64,000 nt of DNA from Artocarpus heterophyllus (taxonomy: Eukaryota > Streptophyta > Magnoliopsida > Rosales > Moraceae), in contig CM046350.1 in NCBI GenBank assembly GCA_025403435.1, positions 34,352,062 through 34,416,061 on the forward strand. Direction: 5' to 3'. Shown here in pieces: positions 10,840 through 21,625 of this stretch (its first letter is position 1; each line of letters begins with the position of its first letter). A program made the position numbers and the translations under genes. The notes beneath the pieces are model-generated. The model made no database searches, was not told the DNA's origin, and worked only from the letters and a program-made list of their open reading frames with translations.

Positions 10840-13082
10840 TATAACACCCCAAAAATAATTAAGTATGATTAGTGTATTACATGGTGAATTAGTGTGCCAT
10901 AATGTAATTTAAACTTAACCTAACTATTTGTGATATTTCCAAATTAATTTTATTGAGAAATATTTTTAAATCACTTTTAATTATTTATATATATATGTGT
11001 TATTTTGAATTTTGAAAACAAAACAATTTGTCAAATGCCAACTACGTCTCTTTTTGTAAAACTATGGGTGGCACATGGTTTTACTCTGAAAACCACCCAC
11101 TCTCCCTCTCTATTTATTTCCCTCTCTCTCCCTTTTCTTTCCTTCACTCACTCTCAGCTCTCCCTCCCTTTCTCGTCTCTCCCTCTCATTGTCTCTCTTT
11201 CTCTCTCTCCATGTTTCCAAATTTTGATTCAAAAACAAAGCTCAAGTTCAATTTTCGACGGATTGGAAGCTTAGGAACATGTTTGAACACTCACAAACTC
11301 GGATTCAAGCTCAAAATTTAAGGTTTGTTTACTTTTTTCAAAACTTTGAAATTTTTCTCAAATTTCTTTGTATTTTGGAATCCAGACTTGTTTAAGGTTA
11401 GGAAACCCTTAATCTAAGTTAGTAAGACTCGAATCATCTAGAATCTATGTTTAGTTTGATGAAAAACATATTTGAACCAAGTTTGTCTATTTGTCCTCTA
11501 TTTTCCCACTTTTGGATTTAATTGAAATTTTATATATAAATCTTGTTTAAATATGTTTAAAAGTGTTCTACTATGTTTTTCTATTATATATGAATGTTTT
11601 GTATGCCTGGAAATTAAGAAAACAGGTTGGAAATGAATATTTGAGCTCGGGAGGCTGAAGCTCGAATCTAGATCTTTCTAGATTTTTCTAGTTCGACAGC
11701 CTGGACTCATCCCTTTGGCAGGCCGAACCTTGAAAAGTTCAGTAGACCGGTCCTGCGAGACCGGTAGGCCGAACTATGTAGTTCGGTAGGCCGACTAGCC
11801 ATAGGAAAAATGGTTGTTTTTTACCTGTTTTTACTGTTTTAAACCTAGATTGAGAATTTAAACCCTTATAGTATGATTTTACGGACATAAGTGGCACACT
11901 AGGACACTATAAGATAGCATAGTATTGTAGAATACTCTGAGTCAGATATTGATGAGACTTGGTTTAACTTTAAGGTCATTCATGGTTTCGTGGAGCTAAC
12001 ATATAGCAGATTGGAACTACGGTGGTGAGCATCGATGTAGAATGTCGAGGTAGGACTTCTACTCCTTTCTTGGTAGCCAGGTTTTCAATGGTTTTGGCCT
12101 TAAAGATTCTTTCAAAATGTTTTCGATAAATAACAAAATGTTTTAAATATTTCCAAAGGGGGCCGTAGATTTCTTGCCAAATGATCTATTTCAAATTGAT
12201 TTTTTTAAGGAATGAGTAAAATGAATTTCTTAGTATTTTTCATTTCTTATTTAAGAATGAATGTTCATAATGAATCAAATAATAAATGTAAATGAAAATA
12301 CTTGGTAGGAAAAGACCTGAATAATGACATAATACCAGGCATGTGATAAATACCATCTGGAAGGAAACAATAGAGCATGATGCCATGTACAGAGATCTGG
12401 TCGTGGGGGGCACGACCCCACGACCCTAGGGGCATGTCTTGAAACCCAGCTAGGCCACTTCGGTGGTGATACCATGGCTTTGCCAAAGAACAAATAATAA
12501 AAAGATAAGTCCAAATGAAAAGGAATTTTAAAGGTGAGGATGAAATTAATATGTTTTATTCATGTTTATGAAATTTTATAAATTATTTTCAAACATGAAA
12601 ATTTATGTTTAGAACTAATGTTTTTTTAAACCTAGTCCTACTGAGCCTTTCGCTCACATTTCTTTATTTGTTTTAAAACCCTTTTCCCCTAGGTGGATTG
12701 CAGCTTAGGACTGACAGGGAGGCGACAGAGCAAACAAGGGAGTCGTAGGAATGTTGTTTTAGGGTATTGCTTTATTTAGATCAAGGTATGTACTATTTAA
12801 ACGTTTATCTCTCATATTGGACTATCATTATAATATTTTATTGTCGGTACCATATGTGTACACTAATGCGGGTCTGGTGGGGCTTGGCTTATGCTTAACT
12901 GTCTTTAATATTTTACTTCCTAATTAATTGTTTCAAAATAACGATAATTGTTTTAAACTATTTTGAACTATCACATTTTTCAAAATAACTCAAAACATTT
13001 AATTGATGATTTTATCAAAAATTTTGAATTAATTAACTTAATTAATCGATTACATGACTACCCGTACTTCAGGGCATGATAG
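10840..13082 (+). repeat. 3' LTR of the decayed chromovirus
   Basis: The LTR begins TATAACACCCC (from TGTAACACCCC) and runs about 2.2 kb. It contains a CT-rich block (11095-11215), a dyad array (11691-11794) and a 'ctactgagcctttcgctca' block near 12640, typical of Tekay/Del LTRs. The expected GGGCATTACA end is cut after GGGCA at ~13082, where copia leader sequence starts. The ORFs inside on both strands look like chance. A minus-strand fragment of the same LTR family lies at 16336-16747. Confidence 0.7.
11691..11794 (+). repeat. Dyad-motif array in chromovirus LTR
   Basis: Units start near 11691, 11713, 11738, 11760 and 11782; the last three (e.g. TTCGGTAGGCCGA) are exactly 22 bp apart. This LTR is otherwise unrelated to the copia LTR. 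Confidence 0.8.
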
Positions 13083-14347
13083 GTGTGCAATCGTAAATCA
13101 TGCTAAAATACCTTATCTTCTTGGAGATCCAACCTGGTACATGATGAAATCCTTTCAAAGGGATCGGAACTACCATGTGATGCCTATGGACCAATGATGG
13201 AGGCTGTAAGTCCTCTCTTCGAAAACCTTCTCTCACTTATTCTTTTGAATCAAGGTTTTATTTTAAAAACATACATGAACAATTTTAATATGAGTGTCAC
13301 TCCTTATTCTATACGGCATGTTATTACTATACATAGCAAATCATATTATAATGCAAACAAGCAAAGCTATAAGCAAAATAATAATAAATAATTGTAATAT
13401 TATGGTTCTATCCTAGAGAATAGAAAATAAAGATTACAAGAGAATAACCGAAACGTATTATCGATTCTTCATCCTTAAATTTTCAAGTTGTATCTTTTTC
13501 ATGTAATATCCATCTTCAAGTCTTCAATCTTGCATAGATCGAATACTTTATATTCACGGTCATATCCAAATTTAATGTTTTTTAGAATTGTCTCAAAAAT
13601 ATAATCAAAACTACATCGAAAGATGCACCTTTTTTTGAAAAGTCATAGCTCTCTGTTGGCATGCCAATCTGTGTGATCGGCCTGCTGGTTATGACCCTTC
13701 GGCCTAACGAGAAAAGTTTCAGCCTACCGCTAGAGCCACCAGATTTCTACCCCGTTGACAGCCTATCGAACCCGAGAGGCCGGCCTGCCGATCCTGTGAC
13801 CATCGGCCTGCCAAATTGGAGGGTTTGGTATGCCGACCAAGCAGAGATCGCCCCTTTCTAGAAAAAAACAGTTTTTGATGCAATTTATCAATTTTATTTT
13901 TAACAATTAAAAAACATAAAATTAGAGACTTAAGAAATACTTGGGAATGCCATCGTCCAACTTCTAGATCCATATTCTCCGAATGATTATTTAATTACAA
14001 AATTCTTATAAATTTAAAATTAAATAATAATTCCTAGACAAAGATGATAGTTTGTCATCTAATTACATGAAAAACCTAGATATACATTCTAACATTTAAG
14101 GAATCATAACCGGCATAAATTAATTAATAAATAAATAATTAATTAAATAGTAATTTAATCAACCATAATTAATTGATAAACATTCACCATATAATCCATA
14201 ACAACATAAAAATATATAGAAACCTAGAGTGCCAACTCTCTTTAAAATTAATTTCAAGCATAGAAGAGAGCAAGATCATATAATTTATACGTATAGCATG
14301 ATCACAAACTTGCAAATTTATATAAAAACCACAATACTGATACCAAT
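13083..14347 (-). mobile_element. Copia leader remnant (minus strand)
   Basis: Read on the minus strand, this matches the leader of element 2 (46787 to ~48060): a degenerate primer site (14333-14345, TGGTATCAG start), a TAATTAAT-rich part, a dyad array and the block around CATGATGTACC. Gag and everything downstream are missing, so only the 5' LTR and leader of this copy survive. It cuts into the chromovirus LTR at ~13082. Confidence 0.85.
13655..13836 (-). repeat. Dyad-motif array in copia leader remnant
   Basis: About eight units, starting at 13655, 13676, 13698, 13718, ~13755, 13778, 13802 and 13824, for example GCCGGCCTGCCGA and ATCGGCCTGCCAA. This is homologous to the leader arrays at 47303-47484 and 58300-58502. 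Confidence 0.8.
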
Positions 14348-16335
14348 TGTTGGAAAAACAGTACACAACGAAATTTGAAAATTTTTTATACTAGGGTATT
14401 TTTCAAAACATAAGTTTGACACACTATATGCATAAATTAACTAGATCTTACTAACCTTGTTAATGCCAAAAAGCTCCTGCAATCTATGAAGAGATGTACG
14501 TTTCAGAAGGACCTCAACCGATTGGCCTTCTTTTGTTATTCTCTATCCATGATCGGTGTGTGTGTGGGCACACTCATACAGCTCTTCCAGTAGGTGGCTC
14601 TCCTTCCAACCAATTGAGAAAAATCCAAAGCTCTAGTTTGTGATTTGTGAACAATAGTTTTTCGGGAAGTCATAGAGTCTCACTCTAGATTTCTCAACTG
14701 ATCTAAATAATAATGAGACTCACTCCCCTTTTATAGAGGTTGGACCCAGGAGTTAGTCCTTATCAGATAAGGCCTCAAAAATTCAAATCAAAATCAATAT
14801 TTGATAAAATTCTACATGAAACCACATGATCCTTTTATCGCTCGGTCGGTAGGCCGAACTGGCAGATCGACCTGCCGATCCTCCTCAATCGGTAGGCTGA
14901 ACTTAAAGATCGGCCTGTCGAACTTGCGATAAAAGGTTTCTTGCAATTTTTATTTCCCACCCAAGATTCTTGGGATAGAGCTTGAGTTTTAATTCAAATA
15001 ACCCAATAGAGAAGTTATCTTATTAAAATAGTCATATCTAGATAATCTCTAGGAAAATAAATATTCCTGATAATTCAATAAGTTTATCTTGAATTAATTT
15101 ATTCAAAATTAATCCAACCGATAAACAACACATGAGTTATCTATTCCCGATAATTCAATAAGTTTATCTTCAATTAATTTTCACAAAATTAATTCAACCG
15201 ATAAACAAACATGAATTATTTGATTCTATCAAATTTTCAGCCAATCTGATAATATGATACAAGTTACCAATTATTGAAAAAGTACGCCGTATCATTATCG
15301 GATTTTTATGAGTTAGTAAAGGGGACCTGATGAACTATAAAGTTCAAGCTCCCGATAATTATGAAACTCAATATCTTAGATATACATTTCATATTTATCA
15401 ACTCCAATGCTACTCCACTAAAAGCTTGGAGTTACACTCTCGAACTACATAGAATTATGATGCCCGTATAGCTAACTCTCTATGACATATCATAATGTAT
15501 CGTATCCCCATAGGATTATCCATTATCGACTTAAGGGCAAGTCCTGTCTTACCTTTCTAATTATTCTTATCTTATGTTCCATTTCTCACCATCGAAAGAC
15601 TTACCATCTAAAGACAGTATGCCATTCGGTTACACTTATGTATCCAAATGGTTGAGTGCTCCAGTTTTTTAATTATAGGATAACACATATAAGAGGATAT
15701 CACTACTCCTAAAGAGGAGCTATGGATTCCATATCTATGAATAACAAATCTACGCTATCAAGAGTCATGCCTCTAATGTATCGACATGCATACCATTATT
15801 AAAATGTGGATGTCACCCTTTGGTACATCAAAAGACACAAGTCAAGACAATAGACCCACTATTCATCTCAAGATTAAGATACAACACAAATGATTGTCTA
15901 AAGTGAATTAATTTACCGAGACAAAATTATTAATCCAAATCAATTCACTTTATGTCTTGATCTAATACATTGTCACCTATGACAACGTGCCAATGTTTCT
16001 ATTCATGGAGTCTACGTCCCATGGTCAAGACAAACCTTCTCCCATTAGGGATGTGCATGAATAAAGTGCCCAACTTTATTCTTTCAATTGCGGATCTTAT
16101 GATTTAGATCGTCACCTTAAGAATTGTGTCTTCCATATAATATGTCCATCATATGTCCAATTCTTAAAGGTTTAGAATGACAGTCTTAGAATTTTGTTTA
16201 CTTAACATACATTTAACAAATATGAACATAAAGAAGACAAGATTTGGTATATAAATAATAAATAAATTCTTTATTGATAAAAATGTCTCTAAAAACATAT
16301 TACATTTTTACTCCTTAGGGCATACACGTTTAACA
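14348..16335 (-). repeat. 5' LTR of copia remnant (minus strand)
   Basis: A 1988-bp LTR, TGTTGG... on the left to ...TTTAACA on the right, i.e. TGTTAAACGTGTATG...CCAACA when read on the minus strand. It is the same family as the LTRs of elements 1-3 but more diverged. It includes the TATA block at ~14728-14737 and the dyad array at 14845-14921. No matching LTR is present on the far side, so the element is truncated. Confidence 0.9.
14845..14921 (-). repeat. Dyad-motif array in minus copia LTR
   Basis: Four units start at 14845, 14866, 14888 and 14909 (21-22-21 spacing), the same register as in the element 1 and 2 LTRs despite base changes. Confidence 0.85.
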
Positions 16336-16747
16336 GTTTTGAAGGGAAAAGTTGTGTTCAACATACAGTTTAAGTGGCAGTTGTTTCAAGATTGTCTGGT
16401 TTTCATAAGGTGGAACCTCACGTGATACAGTTTAGAAGGGGGAAAGGGAACATATTGGGACTTTGGATTTTGTTTTCATAAAATCTAATTTTGATTTCTA
16501 ATTTTGGAAATAAAATAAATTGTCAAATTTTGTTTAAAAAGAGTTAAAAAAATGCTAAAATTCATTTAGGGTACTTTTAACAAAATTTTAAAATTTAAGA
16601 TAACTAACAAAATAACAAAATAATTAAAAATATAATTAATTATGATGATATCACAAAATGATTAAGCCATTCTTAATTTGGAATTAGGCACACTAATTCA
16701 CTAAGTTTACACACTAATCATACTTAATTTATTTTTGGGCATTACAT
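16336..16747 (-). repeat. Chromovirus LTR start fragment (minus strand)
   Basis: Read on the minus strand from 16747 (TGTAATGCCCAAAAATA...), the outer part matches the first ~150 bp of the LTR at 10840, including the 'AAGTATGATTAGTG' block. It is cut on the left by the copia LTR at 16335. Confidence 0.65.
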
Positions 16748-17600
16748 TGGGTTTGCTCTTTTATTCTCGAAAATATTTTATTAATTTTCATTACATTTCC
16801 TCTGCTACCCTTGGCAATATGTGCAAGCACAATTTTGAACAAAAAAAAGCAATGAAATCAAATTAGATGGAAATTAAACAACATATAAATAATTAGATGG
16901 AAATTAAATGGAGGATAAAAACCTAAGAGGAAAACAAATGGAGGTTGGATGTTTAATTTGGTAATCTACTAAAAGAAATCACTTATATACAATTTTTTCA
17001 CATGCTCTAAAAAATTTTATAAAATCCAATTGCTCAAAGTTTTGGCATGCACCTCAGCTTTGTTATTTGTGTGAAAAACACATTAATAAAGCCTTAGAAA
17101 ACTTACAGGGTGCAAAAAACACATTAATTTAGCGTTAGAAACATTATAATTCAGGTTAAAATGTTGGCTTTACAAATTATGGATTAAAAAGGAGCGCGCC
17201 TTGAATGCCTCAAGGAAATGCTCACAAGGCGCTTTGGAGCTTACGCTTTGAACTACCTAAATGAGGCTTACGTCTTTTTTGGCTAAGGGGTATGCCTTGA
17301 GGTGTTATCGTTGAGGTGTAAGACTCGGATAAATGCCTATTTTGGGCTGCTTTTGTGATGGTTCAACCGATTTTTTTAGGGAATTTTTGTACATGTTACT
17401 TTTTAAGATTTATTTTTTATAAATGTTATACATGTTTATTTATGATATAACTTAAAATACAATTTGAATGATAGTGTGCAATTAATTTTTTAAATATAAT
17501 ATAAATAAACATAATTTTTAAAAATATTACATAAAATATAACTTTTTATTTTTATTTTTATTTTATTATTTTATTTTATTTTATTTTATTTAAGGAACTC
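16748..17600. other. AT-rich intergenic stretch upstream of the ABCE gene
   Basis: No gene is seen. It holds a small GC-richer patch with repeated 'cttgag/caaggcgc'-like words at about 17190-17350, of unknown origin, and a TTTTA-type simple repeat at ~17541-17591 just before the ABCE promoter. Confidence 0.6.
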
Positions 17601-17667
17601 AGCCCAATAGCCATGTTGGGCTTTAATCTTTATCAAGTAAATAAGGTTTTGGAAATTGAAACCCTAA
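17601..17667 (+). promoter_or_regulatory. Site II pair and telo-box of the ABCE promoter
   Basis: AGCCCAA (17601-17607) and TTGGGCT (17616-17622) form an inverted pair of site II (TGGGCY) elements. They are followed by the telo-box AAACCCTAA at 17659-17667. In plants these two motifs together mark promoters of ribosomal-protein and other translation genes, which fits the ABCE product. The transcription start is not defined by sequence alone. Confidence 0.65.
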
Positions 17668-18150
17668 CTCCCATTTCACCACCGACTTCTCCTTTATCGT
17701 CCACCCCCATCTTCATCATAGACGCTTTCTGCAACTTCCGAGCCCACTCCCCCAGCGACCGTTGAGTGGAGCAACGACCCACCGGCGGCAGCCACGTTCA
17801 TATTCCGATCTCCTCAGGTTTTTTTCTTTTATTTTCTACTGTAGGCTGTTTTTTCTTTTTCCCCGCTTATACACATCTTACCCCTGCGTATCATGTTGTA
17901 AAAACAAATTCATTGCTTTTTTACGATTAATTTTAAATGAAAATGATGGAAATCTATTTTTAAAAATAAATTCACGATATAGTCTTTAAATAATCACATC
18001 ACAATATAGTCCAGAAAGACACTATGCTGCTCCAATTCGATTTGGTTGAGTTTGAAGTACAATTGAAAGAATAGAACTCTTGTATTGTATTTATCATCAG
18101 AATTCATAGTTCGATATTGGTAAATTAACAGAAAGTGAGAGCGAGAGGGA
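17668..18150 (+). other. Probable 5' UTR with an intron
   Basis: A CT-rich segment ends CCTCAG|GTTTTTTT at 17817/17818, a plausible donor. A plausible acceptor AATTAACAG lies at 18130, twenty bases before the ATG. A non-coding first exon with a ~310-bp leader intron is therefore likely, but inferred without transcript data. Confidence 0.5.
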
Positions 18151-21100
18151 ATGGCGGATCGGTTGACGCGTATTGCGATCGTGAGCTCCGATAGGTGCAA
18201 GCCCAAGAAGTGCCGGCAGGAGTGCAAGAAAAGCTGCCCTGTCGTCAAAACTGGTAATTTTTTTTTTCTCATCACAATCTCTCAAAATGCAACATTATTA
18301 CTTGGTTCTTTCATGTATAAATATACCAATGAAATGTATATTTTGTAGGTAAACTATGTATCGAGGTTGCTCCTGCCTCTAAGATTGCTTTCATATCTGA
18401 AGAGCTCTGCATTGGTTGTGGTATCTGTGTTAAGGTTTGTACAAATTAGTTTGAATAATATTATCAATTCATCATCATCATCATCATCTCTCCCTTTTCT
18501 TTGTTTTTCCTTTAATATCTTTCTTTTTATCTGACTGAGGTTACATTTATTTTCATATTAGAAATGCCCCTTTGAAGCAATTCAGATTATTAACTTGCCC
18601 AAAGATTTGGACAAAGATACTACCCATCGTTACGGCCCGAACACATTCAAGTTGCACAGGTTGTATATTTGTTCTTCTTTCTTTCCATTTAATACAACTA
18701 GTACTTGTGTGGAACTGTGGATATATAAAATATGTAAACACACAAAATTTAAATTACAGGTTACCAGTCCCGAGGCCGGGCCAAGTATTGGGATTGGTGG
18801 GGACTAATGGTATTGGGAAATCCACTGCCCTTAAAGTTTTGGCTGGAAAACTCAAACCGAATTTGGGGCGTTTCAATGTAATACTATTACTATTATTTTT
18901 GCTTTTGTCTACTATTTCCTTACCGTATGAACTATGATGGACTACTGGTCCTTCTTTTTCAGAATCCTCCTGATTGGCAAGAAATCTTGACCTACTTCCG
19001 AGGATCAGAGCTGCAAAATTATTTTACTCGCATCCTTGAAGATAATTTAAAGGTATCTTTATTTTTCAAAAAAGGTAGCATCTTTTGGATTCTTGCAATA
19101 TGTTTAATAGGTTTGTGTTTTTTTAGGCTATTATAAAGCCTCAGTATGTTGATCACATCCCAAAAGCAGTTCAAGGCAATGTGGGCCAGGTGCTCGACCA
19201 AAAAGATGAGAGAGAAATGAAGAATGCGCTCTGCGTAGATCTGGAGCTAAACCAGGTTATAGACCGTAATGTTGGAGATCTTTCTGGTGGAGAGCTTCAG
19301 AGATTTGCAATTGCTGTGGTTGCCATACAGAATGCTGAGATATATATGTTTGATGAACCTTCCAGTTATCTTGACGTCAAACAAAGGCTTAAAGCAGCTC
19401 AAGTTATTAGATCCTTGCTCCGGCCTAACAGGTTTTATTTATTATTTTTTTTTTTTCTAGCGCTAAAATATTCCTCTTGGTTTGTGTTTGAGTTTGAGGC
19501 AGAATCTCAGTAGCATATTTCAGCCTTTTTTTTTTTGGTGCGACTTAGTGACTGCTTTGCACTAAAAAGGTGAATGTGCTCCTTTGTATTTTTCAGTTAT
19601 GTAATCGTCGTTGAGCATGACCTGAGTGTTCTAGATTATTTGTCGGACTTCATTTGCTGTTTATATGGGAAGCCTGGTGCTTATGGAGTTGTCACCCTTC
19701 CCTTCTCGGTCAGAGAAGGAATTAATATCTTCTTGGCTGGATTTGTGCCTACTGAAAATCTTCGGTTCCGAGACGAATCTCTTACATTCAAGGTAGATTT
19801 GTCAGCTTTATGAATTTCATTAAATTGGTTCTAATTTGCTTTCCTTTTCTAGGTTGCTGAGACTCCACAGGAAAGCGCCGAAGAAATCGAGACATATGCA
19901 CGATACAAATATCCAACCATGACTAAAACTCAGGGGAACTTTAAGCTTCGTGTGGTTGAGGGCGAATTTACCGATTCACAGATTATTGTGATGCTGGGTG
20001 AGAATGGGACAGGGAAGACAACATTCATCCGTATGCTGGTACTCTTTCGTTGTCTCCTTGATAGGCTGTAGCTGTAGTTTTAAGTTCCGTCTTTAAGAGT
20101 TGACTTATGATCATTTTGTTTCAATCTGCAGGCTGGTTTGCTGAAACCTGATTCGGTGGAAGGTTCCGATGTGGAGATTCCAGAGTTTAATGTTTCTTAC
20201 AAGCCTCAGAAAATCAGTCCTAAGTTTCCATCGACTGTCAGACACTTGCTGCATCAGAAAATACGTGATTCTTACACTCATCCCCAGTTTGTGTCGGATG
20301 TGATGAAGCCTCTTCTTATAGAGCAGTTAATGGATCAAGAAGTTGTAAATCTTTCAGGAGGAGAGCTGCAAAGAGTTGCATTATGTCTGTGCCTTGGAAA
20401 GGTGATTTTTGTAACTGTTGTATACTCCGTTGTAGAATACGCATGCATATTGTGGAAATATTTGCTCATTGATTGGGTCATTGGATCCTAGCTGGTAGTA
20501 GAGAGGCAGCATTGCTGGTAGCAGTGATGTAGGTTGTAGGACCAAGATAGAAGAAATAGGATTCAAGAGGCAAGATAAATGAGAATAACCGCCAGAGAGA
20601 GAGAGATATAATACAAGGAGAGAAGCAGAGGATTGTAGAGACGAAACAACAACTCGAGTAGGAAAACTGATAGTCTCCATATTCATTATGCAACCATTCT
20701 CTGAATTGAAATTACAAACTACTATATCTATGGGAAAATAAACTAGTAAGAAACTTAATCAATGAAATAAGGAAACTGAGTGGAAACTACCCTATTTCTA
20801 AAGGTAACTTAAATCCCTAATTAAATAAAAATAAATAGATATTTTTATATTGTTCCACATCTAGTAGTTATATTGTTCGTGTCATATCATATTGTATCAT
20901 AGGTTTAAAATAAGGTGGAATCTGTAGTGCTGTAGGAGTACAAAACTTGGCTTTCACATGTGTTTTGTGTTGCTTCCATGTGTCTCATCAATCATCATGC
21001 CAATTATGCGTTTGCCATCTTTCCTTTCTTGAAGAATAATTTTTCTTCTTGAACAAGAAAGAAGGCTCGACGTTCTCACTAGTTTGTCTTGGTGGATTTA

Positions 21101-21625
21101 TTGGAAGGCAATCATGTTAATATTAGCATAGCCTAATACAAATATTTGGTTTTTGATTTATGCAGCCCGCTGACATTTATCTGATCGATGAACCTAGTGC
21201 CTATCTCGACTCGGAGCAGCGTATTGTTGCTTCGAAGGTCATAAAGAGGTTTATCCTCCATGCAAAGAAAACAGCATTTGTGGTTGAGCATGATTTTATT
21301 ATGGCAACTTATCTGGCAGATAGAGTTATTGTGTATGAGGGGAGGCCATCCATTGATTGTACGGCCAACTCACCACAGTCGCTGTTGACGGGGATGAATC
21401 TCTTCCTATCCGTAAGCATTGCAACTCTATTCCTTGTTTGCTCATCGCATCTCTGCATGCAACGTGAAACAATGTTTTTCTGACTATTTTGCTTAATCTA
21501 TTCAGCATCTGGACATCACTTTTAGACGGGACCCAACTAATTACCGCCCCAGAATCAACAAACTTGACTCGACAAAAGACAGGGAGCAGAAATCTGCTGG
21601 GTCATACTATTACCTGGATGATTAA
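18151..21625 (+). CDS. RLI2: ABCE-type ATPase, ribosome recycling factor (RNase L inhibitor 2 / ABCE2)
   Basis: Soluble twin-ATPase that splits ribosomes after termination and also works in initiation, in the cytosol. Coding exons by GT-AG rule and frame: 18151-18253, 18349-18434, 18562-18659, 18760-18877, 18963-19052, 19127-19431, 19597-19792, 19853-20038, 20132-20401, 21166-21411, 21506-21625. They sum to 1818 bp, 605 aa, the usual plant ABCE length. The N-terminus has eight Fe-S cysteines (C16, C21, C25, C29, C55, C58, C61, C65). NBD1 has Walker [10 protein letters not shown] (110-118), LSGGELQR and Walker B followed by [11 protein letters not shown]2 has [16 protein letters not shown] and IDEPSAYLD, then the usual C-terminus ending in YYYLDD. 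There is no membrane domain. All motifs are intact, so it is probably functional. The symbol follows Arabidopsis usage; the vertebrate name is ABCE1. Confidence 0.96.
20402..21165 (+). other. Large intron 9 of the ABCE gene, possible insertion inside
   Basis: At 764 bp this intron is several times longer than the gene's other introns (about 60-165 bp). From ~20485 to ~20870 it has a GA-rich, then AT-rich composition that reads, on the minus strand, like the promoter/leader part of a copia LTR. I could not find clear ends or target duplications. Confidence 0.35.

Noticed and set aside
11005..11321. Two overlapping ORFs of ~90 codons
   Set aside because: They translate the CT-rich part of an LTR; composition explains them.
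12265..12514. Minus-strand ORFs in the chromovirus LTR
   Set aside because: No conservation and no coding motif; they lie in LTR sequence.
18572..18937. Separate 121-codon gene
   Set aside because: It is exons 3-4 of the ABCE gene read through an intron.
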